From IMG/VR virus record IMGVR_UViG_3300021520_000010, positions 1 through 28,162 of that record: DNA of 28,162 nt. One strand, 5' to 3'. Made by a program: the position numbers and the translations under genes. Every line of letters begins with the position of its first letter. Position 1 is the stretch's first letter. Below the pieces are notes generated by a model. The model was not told where the DNA came from and searched no databases. It was given only the letters and a program-made list of their open reading frames with translations. This DNA is from a virus. This document shows positions 1-7,040 of the stretch, piece after piece.

Positions 1-291
1 GTCTATAGGTAGTTGCTTCTCTGTTAATTCAATGACTAGCGGACAATCTTTAACACCCTTTAAAATTGACTTAATCCGGACAGCTTCAACCAAGAATGAG
101 AAATCTCCCTGGTCCTCTACCTGTAACATCTCAGTGACTTCATTGTCCAGGTCCGTCGCGGTGATCTGCATAATCCCTGACTTTACTTCTATTTTAATAT
201 AATCCGTCACCGGGATTATACATTTACCGATTACCAGGGAAACGCGATCCACTGAACTGGCGAACAATTTACTACTTACGATTGTTTTCAT
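1..291 (-). CDS. dnaN: DNA polymerase III beta sliding clamp, N-terminal part (cut by window edge)
   Basis: This frame starts at the ATG at 291-289 and stays open for 97 codons to the window edge, so the C-terminal part is missing. The first residues (MKTIVSSKLF), the ATDLDNEV segment near residue 47, and the later FLVEAVRIKSILKG stretch follow the pattern of domain 1 of bacterial beta clamps (ITATDLE-like strand, then a helix that closes with a leucine-rich LLDxLK-like motif). The clamp is a ring that tethers the replicative polymerase to DNA. A phage copy next to a primase and helicase suggests the phage builds part of its own replisome. It follows the 438-residue gene with 115 bases between them, on the same strand and probably in the same transcript. 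The family call rests on motif pattern only. Confidence 0.75.
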   Translation of the reverse strand, partial: MKTIVSSKLFASSVDRVSLVIGKCIIPVTDYIKIEVKSGIMQITATDLDNEVTEMLQVEDQGDFSFLVEAVRIKSILKGVKDCPLVIELTEKQLPID

Positions 292-406
292 AATGGTTTG
301 AGTTTGTGACCAGGTACGCACCGAGTGCGCTATCCGGGTCTGGTTAGTAGGGTGCCAGCGTCTCGCTCGCTGCTGTCTGGTCGTTCCAGTCTACACCCTG
401 CCGGAA

Positions 407-1723
407 TTATAACCCCTCTGCGAATCTCAACGCATCCGGGCTGAATTTTGCGTACCAGACTTTATTGAAGTGAGACCAGCGGAACCCGTTCGCCTTTAAC
501 GCGGTCAATACTTCCGGCGCCGGCTTATCTGTAAACCTTATTTCAATTCCGTTTTTATCCTGGTTGTGGGTTACGGTCTTACCGGGCTGATCAACCTGGA
601 CAACCGAAACCGGTGAGGGTACGTCCTTAATAAAGTACCGGCCCTGAGCCGCTGCAATCTGTAGAGTCTGAAGGCTACATATCCTACTTTTGCGAACCTG
701 CCAACCTGAGCGGCTAAACTTCTCCCCTAGGTAATACCCTGACCCCATAGACCATTTTTCGCGGTGTTCATCCTCAGGATGCCACCAGTTTTTATTATTT
801 TCGGTCCTAGTCTCCCCATTATGGTCGACCGTCGGAACCTCTGCGTATTTTTCGGTATGCTGAGAATTTGCCGCGGCTTTACGCATTTCAGAAAATAAAT
901 CTTTGCCGTGACTTGAAAAGGCTAAATAAATGGTCGTTTCGCAATGGCTCGAAAAATAATCCGTCATTGCGTCGCTGTCGTCCTCCATGAGTTCACCCAC
1001 TATTATATGAGTTCCCCATGCCGGTATCGCGCTGATCACCTTAGACCCCTCTTCAATCTCCGCTTGTTTCTTAGCGTTCGCCAGGATGCCGGCGGCCTGA
1101 TCTGCCTTAACTTTGTCCGCTGCCTTCTGTCTGGCAATCCTGAGAGCTTCGCCCATATCCTCGCCGGTTGCAGTGTCTCCCGGTGTGTAATATATCCCAA
1201 TTCCAAATATATTTTTTTCTGGTCTTACATGGTCTTGGGTCCCAATCTCGAACTTATCCAGGTTTACGGTTTTATACTGTGTCCCCCATCTGCCGTTTTC
1301 AATCTCGTACACCGCTAACCGATCATGATAGTATTTGTCCTGACCGTAACCATTCAGCCAAAGAATCTGACCGACCTTAACACCCTCCTCCGGGACAATT
1401 ACCGGTAATTCGCCGGTCTGCGATTTCTCTTCGAAAATTGCCAGAGCTTTATAATGTTGATCCCTTACCGCCTTCTCTGTGCAGATAACCCGCTCCGCTA
1501 TAAGACTGATATTTTTATCTGTGAACATGGCGAAACTTACCGATGTTCCGAACTCGTCCGCTGTCTTTTTACATTGCTGCGCACTGGTTGACACCTGGCC
1601 GTTATATCGCTTCATGGTTACAATATCCCATGTTACCCCGTTAAAAGTTGTTAATGTTTCGGCCATCCATCCATTACGAAATGATTTGTAAATCTTGGTT
1701 TTTTCGTTGGTTAAAGTTGTCAT
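407..1723 (-). CDS. Conserved phage/plasmid-type protein of unknown role with a C-terminal polyvalent-type domain
   Basis: A 438-residue soluble protein with no signal peptide or membrane segment. I do not recognise the main body. It has a lysine- and alanine-rich helical stretch around residues 190-230 (EALRIARQKAADKVKADQAA) and a tryptophan-rich region near 315-345. The last ~45 residues (GIEIRF..KP..EVLTALKANGFRWS...VWYAK.S...L.FAEGL) match the small domain often found at the ends of large phage and plasmid accessory proteins, including DUF3560- and ArdC-associated ones. That domain does not fix a function. The gene lies between the membrane peptide and the sliding clamp, so an early or replication-linked role is an inference. 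Confidence 0.8.
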   Translation of the reverse strand: MTTLTNEKTKIYKSFRNGWMAETLTTFNGVTWDIVTMKRYNGQVSTSAQQCKKTADEFGTSVSFAMFTDKNISLIAERVICTEKAVRDQHYKALAIFEEKSQTGELPVIVPEEGVKVGQILWLNGYGQDKYYHDRLAVYEIENGRWGTQYKTVNLDKFEIGTQDHVRPEKNIFGIGIYYTPGDTATGEDMGEALRIARQKAADKVKADQAAGILANAKKQAEIEEGSKVISAIPAWGTHIIVGELMEDDSDAMTDYFSSHCETTIYLAFSSHGKDLFSEMRKAAANSQHTEKYAEVPTVDHNGETRTENNKNWWHPEDEHREKWSMGSGYYLGEKFSRSGWQVRKSRICSLQTLQIAAAQGRYFIKDVPSPVSVVQVDQPGKTVTHNQDKNGIEIRFTDKPAPEVLTALKANGFRWSHFNKVWYAKFSPDALRFAEGL

Positions 1724-1762
1724 TGGTTTTGTTTTTACGGTCCCGGTCTCCCGGTACCTGGT

Positions 1763-1861
1763 TTATAAATTCTGAATGGTTGATACTGTCAATACGATTA
1801 CGAACGAAACGAACGCAAGGAAAAAAATGATCTGACTGGCTGAAATGGTTTGTGTTTTCAT
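1763..1861 (-). CDS. Small single-pass membrane peptide (32 residues)
   Basis: This is a short ORF starting at the ATG at 1861-1859 and ending with TAA at 1765-1763. Its product begins MKTQTISASQ, and residues 11-27 (IIFFLAFVSFVIVLTVS) form one strongly hydrophobic segment, followed by a short polar tail. A clean Bacteroidota promoter lies 66 bases upstream, and the 438-residue gene begins 39 bases downstream, so it is the first gene of the left minus-strand operon. Such peptides can act as holin-like, superinfection-exclusion or toxin peptides, but nothing here decides between these. A longer overlapping reading frame on this strand (1674-1940) has non-protein-like composition and was not preferred. 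Confidence 0.5.
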   Translation of the reverse strand: MKTQTISASQIIFFLAFVSFVIVLTVSTIQNL

Positions 1862-1926
1862 GGTGGTTTTTGTTTGGTTTATGGCACCCCTTCGGGCACC
1901 TGGTTAAATGTTCATTAATTGTAATA

Positions 1927-1957
1927 CAAATATAACTCAAATGTACATACTATGCAA
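1927..1957 (-). promoter_or_regulatory. Bacteroidota-type promoter of the left minus-strand operon
   Basis: Read on the minus strand, TTG (1957-1955) is followed by 20 bases and then TATATTTG (1934-1927), an exact match to TAnnTTTG. It faces the 32-residue peptide, the 438-residue gene and the clamp. It lacks the shared TGTT-ATAA box seen at four other promoters in the window, so it may be expressed at a different time, for example early by the host polymerase. Confidence 0.7.
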
Positions 1958-2085
1958 GTTTTTAGCGAAGTATTTTTAATATATTTTTATGAATATGAAT
2001 ATCAGAATCAATCTATTAAGCATTAAACCGGCCATAATGCATTATCCCGGATATAACAGCTTAATTTAGTCCTGGTTATATGGAC

Positions 2086-2132
2086 TGTTTATAACTATCA
2101 TTTGACTTTATGCCGGTTATGGTATATCTTTG
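2086..2132 (+). promoter_or_regulatory. Promoter of terminase small subunit with shared upstream box
   Basis: TTTG (2101-2104), 20 bases, then TATCTTTG (2125-2132) fit the Bacteroidota promoter pattern exactly. The 19 bases ending at the -33 element, TGTTTATAACTATCATTTG (2086-2104), match the box found at three other promoters here. Transcription should begin near 2138, which excludes any start codon before that point. Confidence 0.7.
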
Positions 2133-2157
2133 CCGGTTAACTAATTCACAATGTAAA

Positions 2158-2739
2158 ATGATTGATCAACCCGATACCACACAAATAGAAGAGGGAAATA
2201 AGGTACATTTACGAATACACAAATATTACCCGCCTTTGCCTGATTGCCCTATCTTAATGTTATCAGATCAGGAGAAGGAAGCCAGGGTAAAATTGTTTAA
2301 AAACTATTTGCGCTATAGGTTGACAAATCACTCTACCGCTCCGCTATACAGCAACCCGGACGACATACAACTAATGGTTGATAGTTATTTTGATACCCTT
2401 GACCCCGTAACTATTGACATTAATAAAGGCGGTAAATCATTTACCATTAAACCATACACAATCACGGGATTATGTTTGTACCTGGGTTATGAATCCCGAT
2501 TTTCATTTTATGACGTTGAAAAGGTAAACGGATATGCACACGTTATAAAAACCGCGCGTCAAAGAATTGAAAATCATTATGAAAACTGTTTAATGATGGG
2601 TGCGCCTGCTGGGCCTATCTTTGCGCTCAAAAATATGTCATGGACTGATAAAACCGAACAAACCATCAACCAGACAATTCGGGAGGTGAAAATTATCATC
2701 AACGACGTGAATACCAATGAATTAATAGACAAAGTTTAG
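2158..2739 (+). CDS. terS: Terminase small subunit
   Basis: A 193-residue protein that recognises phage DNA for packaging. The central part (YTITGLCLYLGYESR, then FSFYDVEK) is a helix-turn-helix of the kind seen in small terminases. It is followed by the typical block in which a helix (IKTARQRIENHYE) leads to GAPAGPIFALKNMSWTDK, close to the family pattern G.P.G.IFALKN.GW.DK. I chose the ATG at 2158, not an in-frame ATG at 2110, because 2110 lies inside the promoter and upstream of the expected transcript start. The gene stands alone: the large subunit is about 6 kb away on the other strand, which is unusual. Confidence 0.88.
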   Translation: MIDQPDTTQIEEGNKVHLRIHKYYPPLPDCPILMLSDQEKEARVKLFKNYLRYRLTNHSTAPLYSNPDDIQLMVDSYFDTLDPVTIDINKGGKSFTIKPYTITGLCLYLGYESRFSFYDVEKVNGYAHVIKTARQRIENHYENCLMMGAPAGPIFALKNMSWTDKTEQTINQTIREVKIIINDVNTNELIDKV

Positions 2740-2961
2740 CCTTTCCCAGTCAGTAATAGCGTCACTAATTCAGATCAATGTTTGTATAGCGTTGATCTAT
2801 TGCCGTTTACAGCCGTTTCATTATTTCTACATAAAATAATAACATTTTAAGCCGGGCACCTGGTCCGGGTTGATCCGATAGGGGGGGGTGATCACCAGGA
2901 CCGGCTCCCTTTCCCACCCATCCATAAAAATTTTCATTTTTCAGAACATTCCGTCGCGTTA

Positions 2962-3102
2962 TTATTCATTTCTGACCACATCAGGTGGCGTAGGTTGTGA
3001 AATATTGGCCGTATTGGTGTTATTGCGCCATTCTATTATGGTCGACTTGCTATGCTTAAGAATACAATTATTGCGAAGTTTGTCATAAACAGGGTCATCT
3101 CG
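2962..3102 (-). pseudogene. Possible remnant of a small gene (no start codon)
   Basis: On the minus strand a 46-residue frame runs from just after a TGA (3105-3103) to TAA (2964-2962). Its translation (DDPVYDKLRNNCILKHSK, then IIEWRNNTNT and QPTPPDVVRNE) looks like real protein, with mixed polar residues and normal codons, but there is no ATG, GTG or TTG in frame. An ATG lies just upstream in another frame (3106-3104), and skipping one base after its second codon would join the frames, so a frameshifted gene is possible. No family is recognised. It sits beside the origin-like repeats, so a former replication protein is only a guess. Confidence 0.3.
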
Positions 3103-3114
3103 TCATGAGGTTTT

Positions 3115-3355
3115 TCTGACAAACTTAACAATCTGACAAGCCCAAAAACAGTTTGTCAGAAGTTAAATTACTATCATTCATTACGTTATAGCGTTTTCTG
3201 ACAATCTGACAAAAAAAGCGTCTCCAAGTTTATTATATATTTTAAAAACACCAACATATTATACATATACTTGTCATATTGTCAGAATATATATATATAT
3301 ATAATAATGTCAGGTAGTTACGGTTCTGACAAACTTTCTGACAAACTTCTGACAA
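3115..3355. repeat. TCTGACAA iteron cluster with AT-rich tract, putative replication origin
   Basis: The octamer TCTGACAA occurs on the plus strand at 3115, 3132, 3197, 3205, 3325, 3337 and 3348, and inverted (TTGTCAGA) at 3153 and 3279. The last three are near-tandem with 11-12 base spacing and the extended form TCTGACAAACTT, about one helical turn apart. Between the groups lies an AT-rich tract (about 3213-3310) that includes a run of alternating TA. Iterons plus an AT-rich unwinding element, directly beside a helicase and primase, are the usual layout of an initiator-bound origin. The rest of 2740-3356 holds no intact gene, only the remnant above, a run of eight G (2881-2888) and a 10-base palindrome GGTGATCACC (2887-2896). 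Confidence 0.6.
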
Positions 3356-3356
3356 A

Positions 3357-4613
3357 CTAAAATGGAGGTTCATCTGTCAGATCCTGTACCGGTACTGTTT
3401 CCTTTGTAAACTGTTCACGTTTAAATAGATAAGGTCTTGATGACTTTGGTTCTCCATTTGTGAACGGAATGAAATATTCTGTTTTTTCGGGTAATTTCAG
3501 ATTAAAATCTTTTTTCATTGTATCCCTTATGAATGCTAAGTCTACGCGTGAATCATGCTCAAAGAATTTTTTCTTAATATTCATTGAATCTGCCATAAAT
3601 TCTGACACATCTTTGAGTTCGTTCAGGAATAAATCTTCGATCATTATGCGGAGTGATTTATAAAGCCATGATTTTGATTCACGCTTGACGCTTTCAAGTG
3701 AGGCATTGATAAGTTCCAATGGTGTAAATCCTGATCTGTCAACTGTGAAGTCGATTGGTGGAAGTGTGGTCAGGTGGTGCAGAAAGGCCGGTATCTCCTG
3801 GGCCAGGTTTGTCTCGATGTCGTGGTTGAATATGGTGGGTAGTGGAACCTTGCGGATGAAGAAGCGTATCTCCTCCTCGTCGATCCGGGCGAACTTGTCC
3901 TCGTTGTTGGATGTCATGATGATCTTACCGAAGAATGGTAGCGAGTAATGGTTGACGAACTTCTGATTAACTGTGATGAACTTGCCGGTTGCCAGGGATT
4001 TGATTTTCTCGACGGTGATGGCCTTTTCGATTAGGGTTTCTTCAACTGCTATTATGTTCGAGGTGGAATAGGCGAGGTTGAACTGAGATTGAAGGTCCTC
4101 TGGCGATATGACGACCATGTTGGCACCGAATATCATGTTCAGCCAGTTGACAAAGGTGGTCTTGCCGGTCTGACGGTCTTTAGAAACCAAAACGAGTACT
4201 GGTGCCATCCTGCACGGGTGCAGGTATAACATCTGGAGGTATCTCATCCCCAGGTGATACTGTTCACCAAATATATGGTGCATCAGAATCTCAGACCACT
4301 TGATACTGCCGGGTTTGGGTTTGTGCGAGAATGGTTTGTACAGGTTGTACAGGTTGGCTAAGAATGGTTTATAGTTCACATTATCGGGCATCATCGTGAA
4401 GTCTGCGAACTTGCGGATGGCGCCGAATACATCCTTGCCAAAGTCTGTTTTGATCTCGTCTTTCTTCCAGACTTTTAATTCGGTGCGGGTCATGCCGAAT
4501 CTGTCTGTTTTCTGAATGATGCGGAAATAATCGGCTCCAATCCTTACATAATTGTCAACACGGTCGACGTATTCACCGTTCTGGTCCGTCTTGAGAAATT
4601 TTTGCTTAGTCAT
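3357..4613 (-). CDS. SF3-type replicative helicase (primase-helicase, DUF5906-like)
   Basis: A 418-residue P-loop ATPase that should unwind phage DNA ahead of the polymerase. Walker A is SKDRQTGKT (residues 144-152), with Ser in place of the usual first Gly. Walker B is IIAVEE (187-192), and the sensor-1 strand with its Asn is IIMTSNN (231-237), followed by Arg residues (243, 250) suitable as an arginine finger. This spacing fits superfamily 3 helicases of the D5/DUF5906 group found in phages and plasmids. The start overlaps the primase stop by 8 bases (ATGACTAA), so the two are probably translated together and act as a primase-helicase pair. The stop codon lies against the last iteron. Codon use changes near 3720: AT-rich for the C-terminal third, GC-rich before it. 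Confidence 0.82.
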   Translation of the reverse strand: MTKQKFLKTDQNGEYVDRVDNYVRIGADYFRIIQKTDRFGMTRTELKVWKKDEIKTDFGKDVFGAIRKFADFTMMPDNVNYKPFLANLYNLYKPFSHKPKPGSIKWSEILMHHIFGEQYHLGMRYLQMLYLHPCRMAPVLVLVSKDRQTGKTTFVNWLNMIFGANMVVISPEDLQSQFNLAYSTSNIIAVEETLIEKAITVEKIKSLATGKFITVNQKFVNHYSLPFFGKIIMTSNNEDKFARIDEEEIRFFIRKVPLPTIFNHDIETNLAQEIPAFLHHLTTLPPIDFTVDRSGFTPLELINASLESVKRESKSWLYKSLRIMIEDLFLNELKDVSEFMADSMNIKKKFFEHDSRVDLAFIRDTMKKDFNLKLPEKTEYFIPFTNGEPKSSRPYLFKREQFTKETVPVQDLTDEPPF

Positions 4614-5505
4614 GTTTCAGGATTAAGGGTTTGTTTTTGCCTTGGTTTAATGCCCATCGTGCTGTTTTTTTGTAACCTGGTATTCCTTTTTTGAGATACC
4701 CGTGATTCTCAATGTGGAAGTCGATCATCTGCATCGCCTCCCAGTCACTCAGGTATCCGGTAGCGACATAACCACCGATTGAAAGGCAAAGGCTCCTGAG
4801 TGGCGGGTGGCCGCAGTCGGTGATGTTACTGAATCCGGTGTGGATCATCTTGACGCAGGACTCTTTGTCCTTGTTTGTGATCTGAATGAATGGTGCGTTG
4901 GACGGGTTAATACTGTCCAAATCATTAACTTTCACACCTTTTATAGTCCATAGATCAGCGTCGTCACGTGATAATAGTTCCGGGTCCCATGACTGGAATA
5001 ATGGCAGTACCGCGTTTTGTCCGGACGAATCGAAGCCGGCGTACTGCTCCATCTCGGCTGCGATTCCGAAGTAGTATTCTTTAAACTCTGACACGCTATG
5101 CACCTCCGGGATTCGGACCAGGCATTTAACCCCGCTTTTGGAAGGAGATAACCATGAGACTACGACCGATTTGTATTCATCAAAAAGGTATTGTTTAAGA
5201 TCCGGAGCGTTGTCCAGATGATCAAAGTCGATCACCAGCAGCCCCGTGAACTTCACAATGTCCGTGTACCGCCTGTACTGGCCGACGTTGACGCATGGTG
5301 TGAAGTAGTATAGGTTGTTCTGTTTGAGATCGGCCTTGAGCTTCTTGTTCTTGTCCAGTTCGGCTTGTTCGATCTGCCTGAACACATCCTTGACAGAATC
5401 TTTCGGGTTCTGTTGCGCCCTGATAAACTGATCAAGCGTTACCCATCCAATCGGGTTGTTGGACTTGACCCGTGCAGGGTAGTATTGGAATATTATCTGT
5501 TCCAT
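4606..5505 (-). CDS. PrimPol-type primase, BT4734/VirE N-terminal-like
   Basis: A 299-residue protein resembling the BT4734-like or VirE N-terminal family, a Bacteroidota branch of archaeo-eukaryotic primases. Visible pieces are YFTPCVNVGQYRRYTDIVKFTGLL (positions about 67-90) leading into VIDFDHLD (91-98), whose Asp93 and Asp95 would bind metal, and SPSKSGVKCLV (120-130), the nucleotide-binding loop. The C-terminal part (residues 230-299) is helical and may be a primase C-terminal domain (LSIGGYVATGYLSDWEA). In this family the helicase is often fused; here it is a separate gene overlapping by 8 bases. It should make primers for phage replication near the origin repeats. Confidence 0.8.
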   Translation of the reverse strand: MEQIIFQYYPARVKSNNPIGWVTLDQFIRAQQNPKDSVKDVFRQIEQAELDKNKKLKADLKQNNLYYFTPCVNVGQYRRYTDIVKFTGLLVIDFDHLDNAPDLKQYLFDEYKSVVVSWLSPSKSGVKCLVRIPEVHSVSEFKEYYFGIAAEMEQYAGFDSSGQNAVLPLFQSWDPELLSRDDADLWTIKGVKVNDLDSINPSNAPFIQITNKDKESCVKMIHTGFSNITDCGHPPLRSLCLSIGGYVATGYLSDWEAMQMIDFHIENHGYLKKGIPGYKKTARWALNQGKNKPLILKHD

Positions 5506-5615
5506 GAATAAAAAGCCAGCAGAAGTATTGTCTCGGACATACCAATGGGGATAACCGCTGCGCCGTCACCGGATGCAGATACTTCATGCTGGACTTTTTT
5601 AAGGATTTTTTGCAT
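5493..5615 (-). CDS. Small leader ORF overlapping the primase start (40 residues)
   Basis: ATG at 5615-5613, TAA at 5495-5493. The product begins MQKILKKVQHEVSASGDG and ends IPIGMSETILLLAFYSWNR. It overlaps the first 13 bases of the primase gene in another frame, so ribosomes finishing here could restart on the primase. A -7-like TATATTTG lies 22 bases upstream. Composition is protein-like, with a basic amphipathic N-terminus and a short hydrophobic C-terminus, but I recognise no family. Confidence 0.5.
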   Translation of the reverse strand: MQKILKKVQHEVSASGDGAAVIPIGMSETILLLAFYSWNR

Positions 5616-5636
5616 TGGTAATTTTAAAGACGGTGG

Positions 5637-5644
5637 CAAATATA
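5637..5644 (-). promoter_or_regulatory. -7 element of the primase-helicase operon
   Basis: On the minus strand TATATTTG (5644-5637) matches TAnnTTTG exactly and precedes the 40-residue ORF. No good TTG is present at the expected -33 distance, so this promoter may be weak or need an activator. The shared box at 5672-5690 lies just upstream, in the opposite orientation, so binding there could affect both directions. Confidence 0.45.
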
Positions 5645-5671
5645 GTACGAAAAGTATCATTTAAGTACCAC

Positions 5672-5718
5672 TGTTGATAAGTTTTACTTGCATCGGGGTC
5701 AAGTTGGTTGTAATTTAG
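5672..5718 (+). promoter_or_regulatory. Promoter of the accessory operon with shared box
   Basis: Box TGTTGATAAGTTTTACTTG (5672-5690) ends in the -33 TTG. After 20 bases comes TAATTTAG (5711-5718), one base off TAnnTTTG. Transcription should start near 5724. The box differs by only two bases from that of the virion operon at 10371-10389. Confidence 0.65.
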
Positions 5719-5729
5719 CCGGCGCTAAA
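5714..5729. promoter_or_regulatory. Inverted repeat over the -7 element, candidate operator
   Basis: TTTAGC (5714-5719), CGGC, GCTAAA (5724-5729): perfect 6-base arms centred just after the -7 element and covering the expected transcript start. A dimeric repressor bound here would block the accessory operon. A looser match, TTAG-CGGTCA-CTAA, is seen at 8983-8995 downstream of the lipoprotein gene. Confidence 0.4.
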
Positions 5730-5738
5730 CGACACATA

Positions 5739-6359
5739 ATGTTCACTCAAAACATTCATACCCCCGAAAGCAAATGCGATCATACCTACCAAGGTTATGT
5801 GTCGGTTAGCCTTTTGCCGCAGGGGGTTTATTTTACTCTAAACATGGTCAAGAAGACACTATCAGCCCATAGCATCAAATCCGCCAAGGATTTTAAAAAG
5901 GATATGCAGGAAATGTGCGATGATCCTGATTCAGGATTCACGAGCGTATCCATGTTAATCGGAGGGAAAGATTACATACCAATAGCAACCAAATCACAAA
6001 CACCAAGCAAAATGAGCAAAGTCGAAACATTATCCTTGAAATGCGTCCTGACAGATGAGGAAATGCTGGCAATCAGCAAAGACTTGTCGGAACACCTGAA
6101 CAAGAAGAAGGCCGCCGAAGATGATCTGGCATCATTCTCAGCGCAAAAAAAGGCCGAAATTAAAGGTCACGAAGCCATTATCAACAAGTCGGCCATGTTG
6201 ATCAACTCCGGATCAGAGTATCGAAACATAAAGTGTGAAGTGGTGATTGAACCAGCAAAGGACACCGTTTCATGGATCCGTCAGGACACAGGCGACCTTG
6301 CTCAGCAGGAACGTCCGATTCCACAGAGGTATCTTCAGGCTGAACTTGACATTTTTTAA
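5739..6359 (+). CDS. Conserved phage protein of unknown role, helical C-terminus
   Basis: The ATG at 5739 gives 206 residues; an in-frame TTG at 5688 is inside the promoter and was rejected. The N-terminal half (to about residue 90) is mixed and unrecognised. The C-terminal half resembles a protein common in phages: a long charged helix (LTDEEMLAISKDLSEHLNKK, then AEDDLASFSAQKKAEIKGHE) followed by a small strand-rich part with SGSEYRNIKCEV and a conserved-looking ending, DTG-(L/E)-ERPIP. Such genes often lie next to phage replication and recombination genes, but their function is not known. It is first in the accessory operon, with the nuclease gene 4 bases downstream. Confidence 0.75.
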   Translation: MFTQNIHTPESKCDHTYQGYVSVSLLPQGVYFTLNMVKKTLSAHSIKSAKDFKKDMQEMCDDPDSGFTSVSMLIGGKDYIPIATKSQTPSKMSKVETLSLKCVLTDEEMLAISKDLSEHLNKKKAAEDDLASFSAQKKAEIKGHEAIINKSAMLINSGSEYRNIKCEVVIEPAKDTVSWIRQDTGDLAQQERPIPQRYLQAELDIF

Positions 6360-6363
6360 TCCT

Positions 6364-6843
6364 ATGTCCAAGCCACCCACCTCCCTCCAACGCCTCAACG
6401 CCATGATCATCGCCTACAAGAAGGCGAAGTACGGTCCTAATCAGCCCGGACTGGAATACAATTCGATGAAGTGTAACTCAGCGAACAGCTTGACACAATG
6501 CGTGATCAAGTTCCTGCAACTTAAAGGTCATCAGGCTGAGCGGATCAACACCCAGGGGCGCCGGATTGACCAGACCCGTATCGTTACGGATTGTTTGGGA
6601 TTCAAGCGCCAGATCGGTTCAGTCAAATGGGTTCCGGGAACGGGAACGCGCGGATCAGCCGATATTAGCGCCACTGTGAACGGTCGGTCGGTTAAGATCG
6701 AGGTAAAATGGAAGGCAGATCGTCAGTCGAGCGATCAGAAGGCATATCAGGCGAATGTGGAGATGGCCGGCGGTGTATATCTGATCGTTAGGACGCTTGA
6801 TGATTTGCTTGACTGGTATGAAACATTCGCACCATGCCAGTAG
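6364..6843 (+). CDS. VRR-NUC domain nuclease
   Basis: A 159-residue PD-(D/E)XK nuclease of the VRR-NUC type. The catalytic set is visible: Asp100 in RGSADI, Glu113 and Lys115 in KIEVKWK, and a Gln-rich helix (SSDQKAYQANVE) before the VYLIVRTLDD strand that names the family. These small phage enzymes are thought to cut branched DNA such as replication or recombination intermediates. The start at 6364 is chosen because the preceding gene stops at 6359; upstream in-frame codons would overlap that gene and read unlike protein. The last codons overlap the next gene by 10 bases. Confidence 0.82.
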   Translation: MSKPPTSLQRLNAMIIAYKKAKYGPNQPGLEYNSMKCNSANSLTQCVIKFLQLKGHQAERINTQGRRIDQTRIVTDCLGFKRQIGSVKWVPGTGTRGSADISATVNGRSVKIEVKWKADRQSSDQKAYQANVEMAGGVYLIVRTLDDLLDWYETFAPCQ

Positions 6844-7040
6844 CTACCTGTATGCTGCATGGGAAACCGGTGAGGTACTTCGAGTCCCGGTTCATCCGTA
6901 TGGGTGGGCGCGAGTTTGAGATAATAGCGACAACAGCAACAGGTAAGGGTGTCTACGACGCGCTCGACGAGGTGAAGAACGACCGGGGTGAGTATAAGAC
7001 GTTTAAGAGGTTGGAATTGTTAAACTTGGTAGAGAAATGA
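6834..7040 (+). CDS. Small conserved-looking protein (68 residues)
   Basis: Starts inside the end of the nuclease gene (10-base overlap) and ends by overlapping the next ATG by 4 bases, so it is translationally coupled on both sides. The product is a small basic, strand-rich protein with the sequence FIRMGGREFEIIATTATGKG in its first half. No family is recognised. The tight coupling is the best evidence that it is a gene. Confidence 0.65.
   Translation: MPVATCMLHGKPVRYFESRFIRMGGREFEIIATTATGKGVYDALDEVKNDRGEYKTFKRLELLNLVEK

Noticed and set aside
944-1830. Several plus-strand ORFs of 60-124 codons across the 438-residue gene
   Set aside because: They are antisense to a gene with far better protein composition and lack promoters.
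1674-1940. Minus-strand 88-codon ORF overlapping the left operon start
   Set aside because: It begins inside the promoter, is rich in His, Asn and Arg, and conflicts with the membrane peptide frame.
1893-2864. 12-base direct repeat CGGGCACCTGGT at 1893-1904 and 2853-2864
   Set aside because: Only two copies in non-coding DNA, with no matching promoter or hairpin role; it could be a recombination trace but support is too thin.
2888-3088. Plus-strand 66-codon ORF starting at GTG near the G8 run
   Set aside because: Composition is unlike protein from this phage, there is no promoter or neighbour coupling, and the opposite strand reads better.
3287-3306. Alternating TA run as a possible simple repeat locus
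   Set aside because: Short and best explained as part of the AT-rich origin tract.
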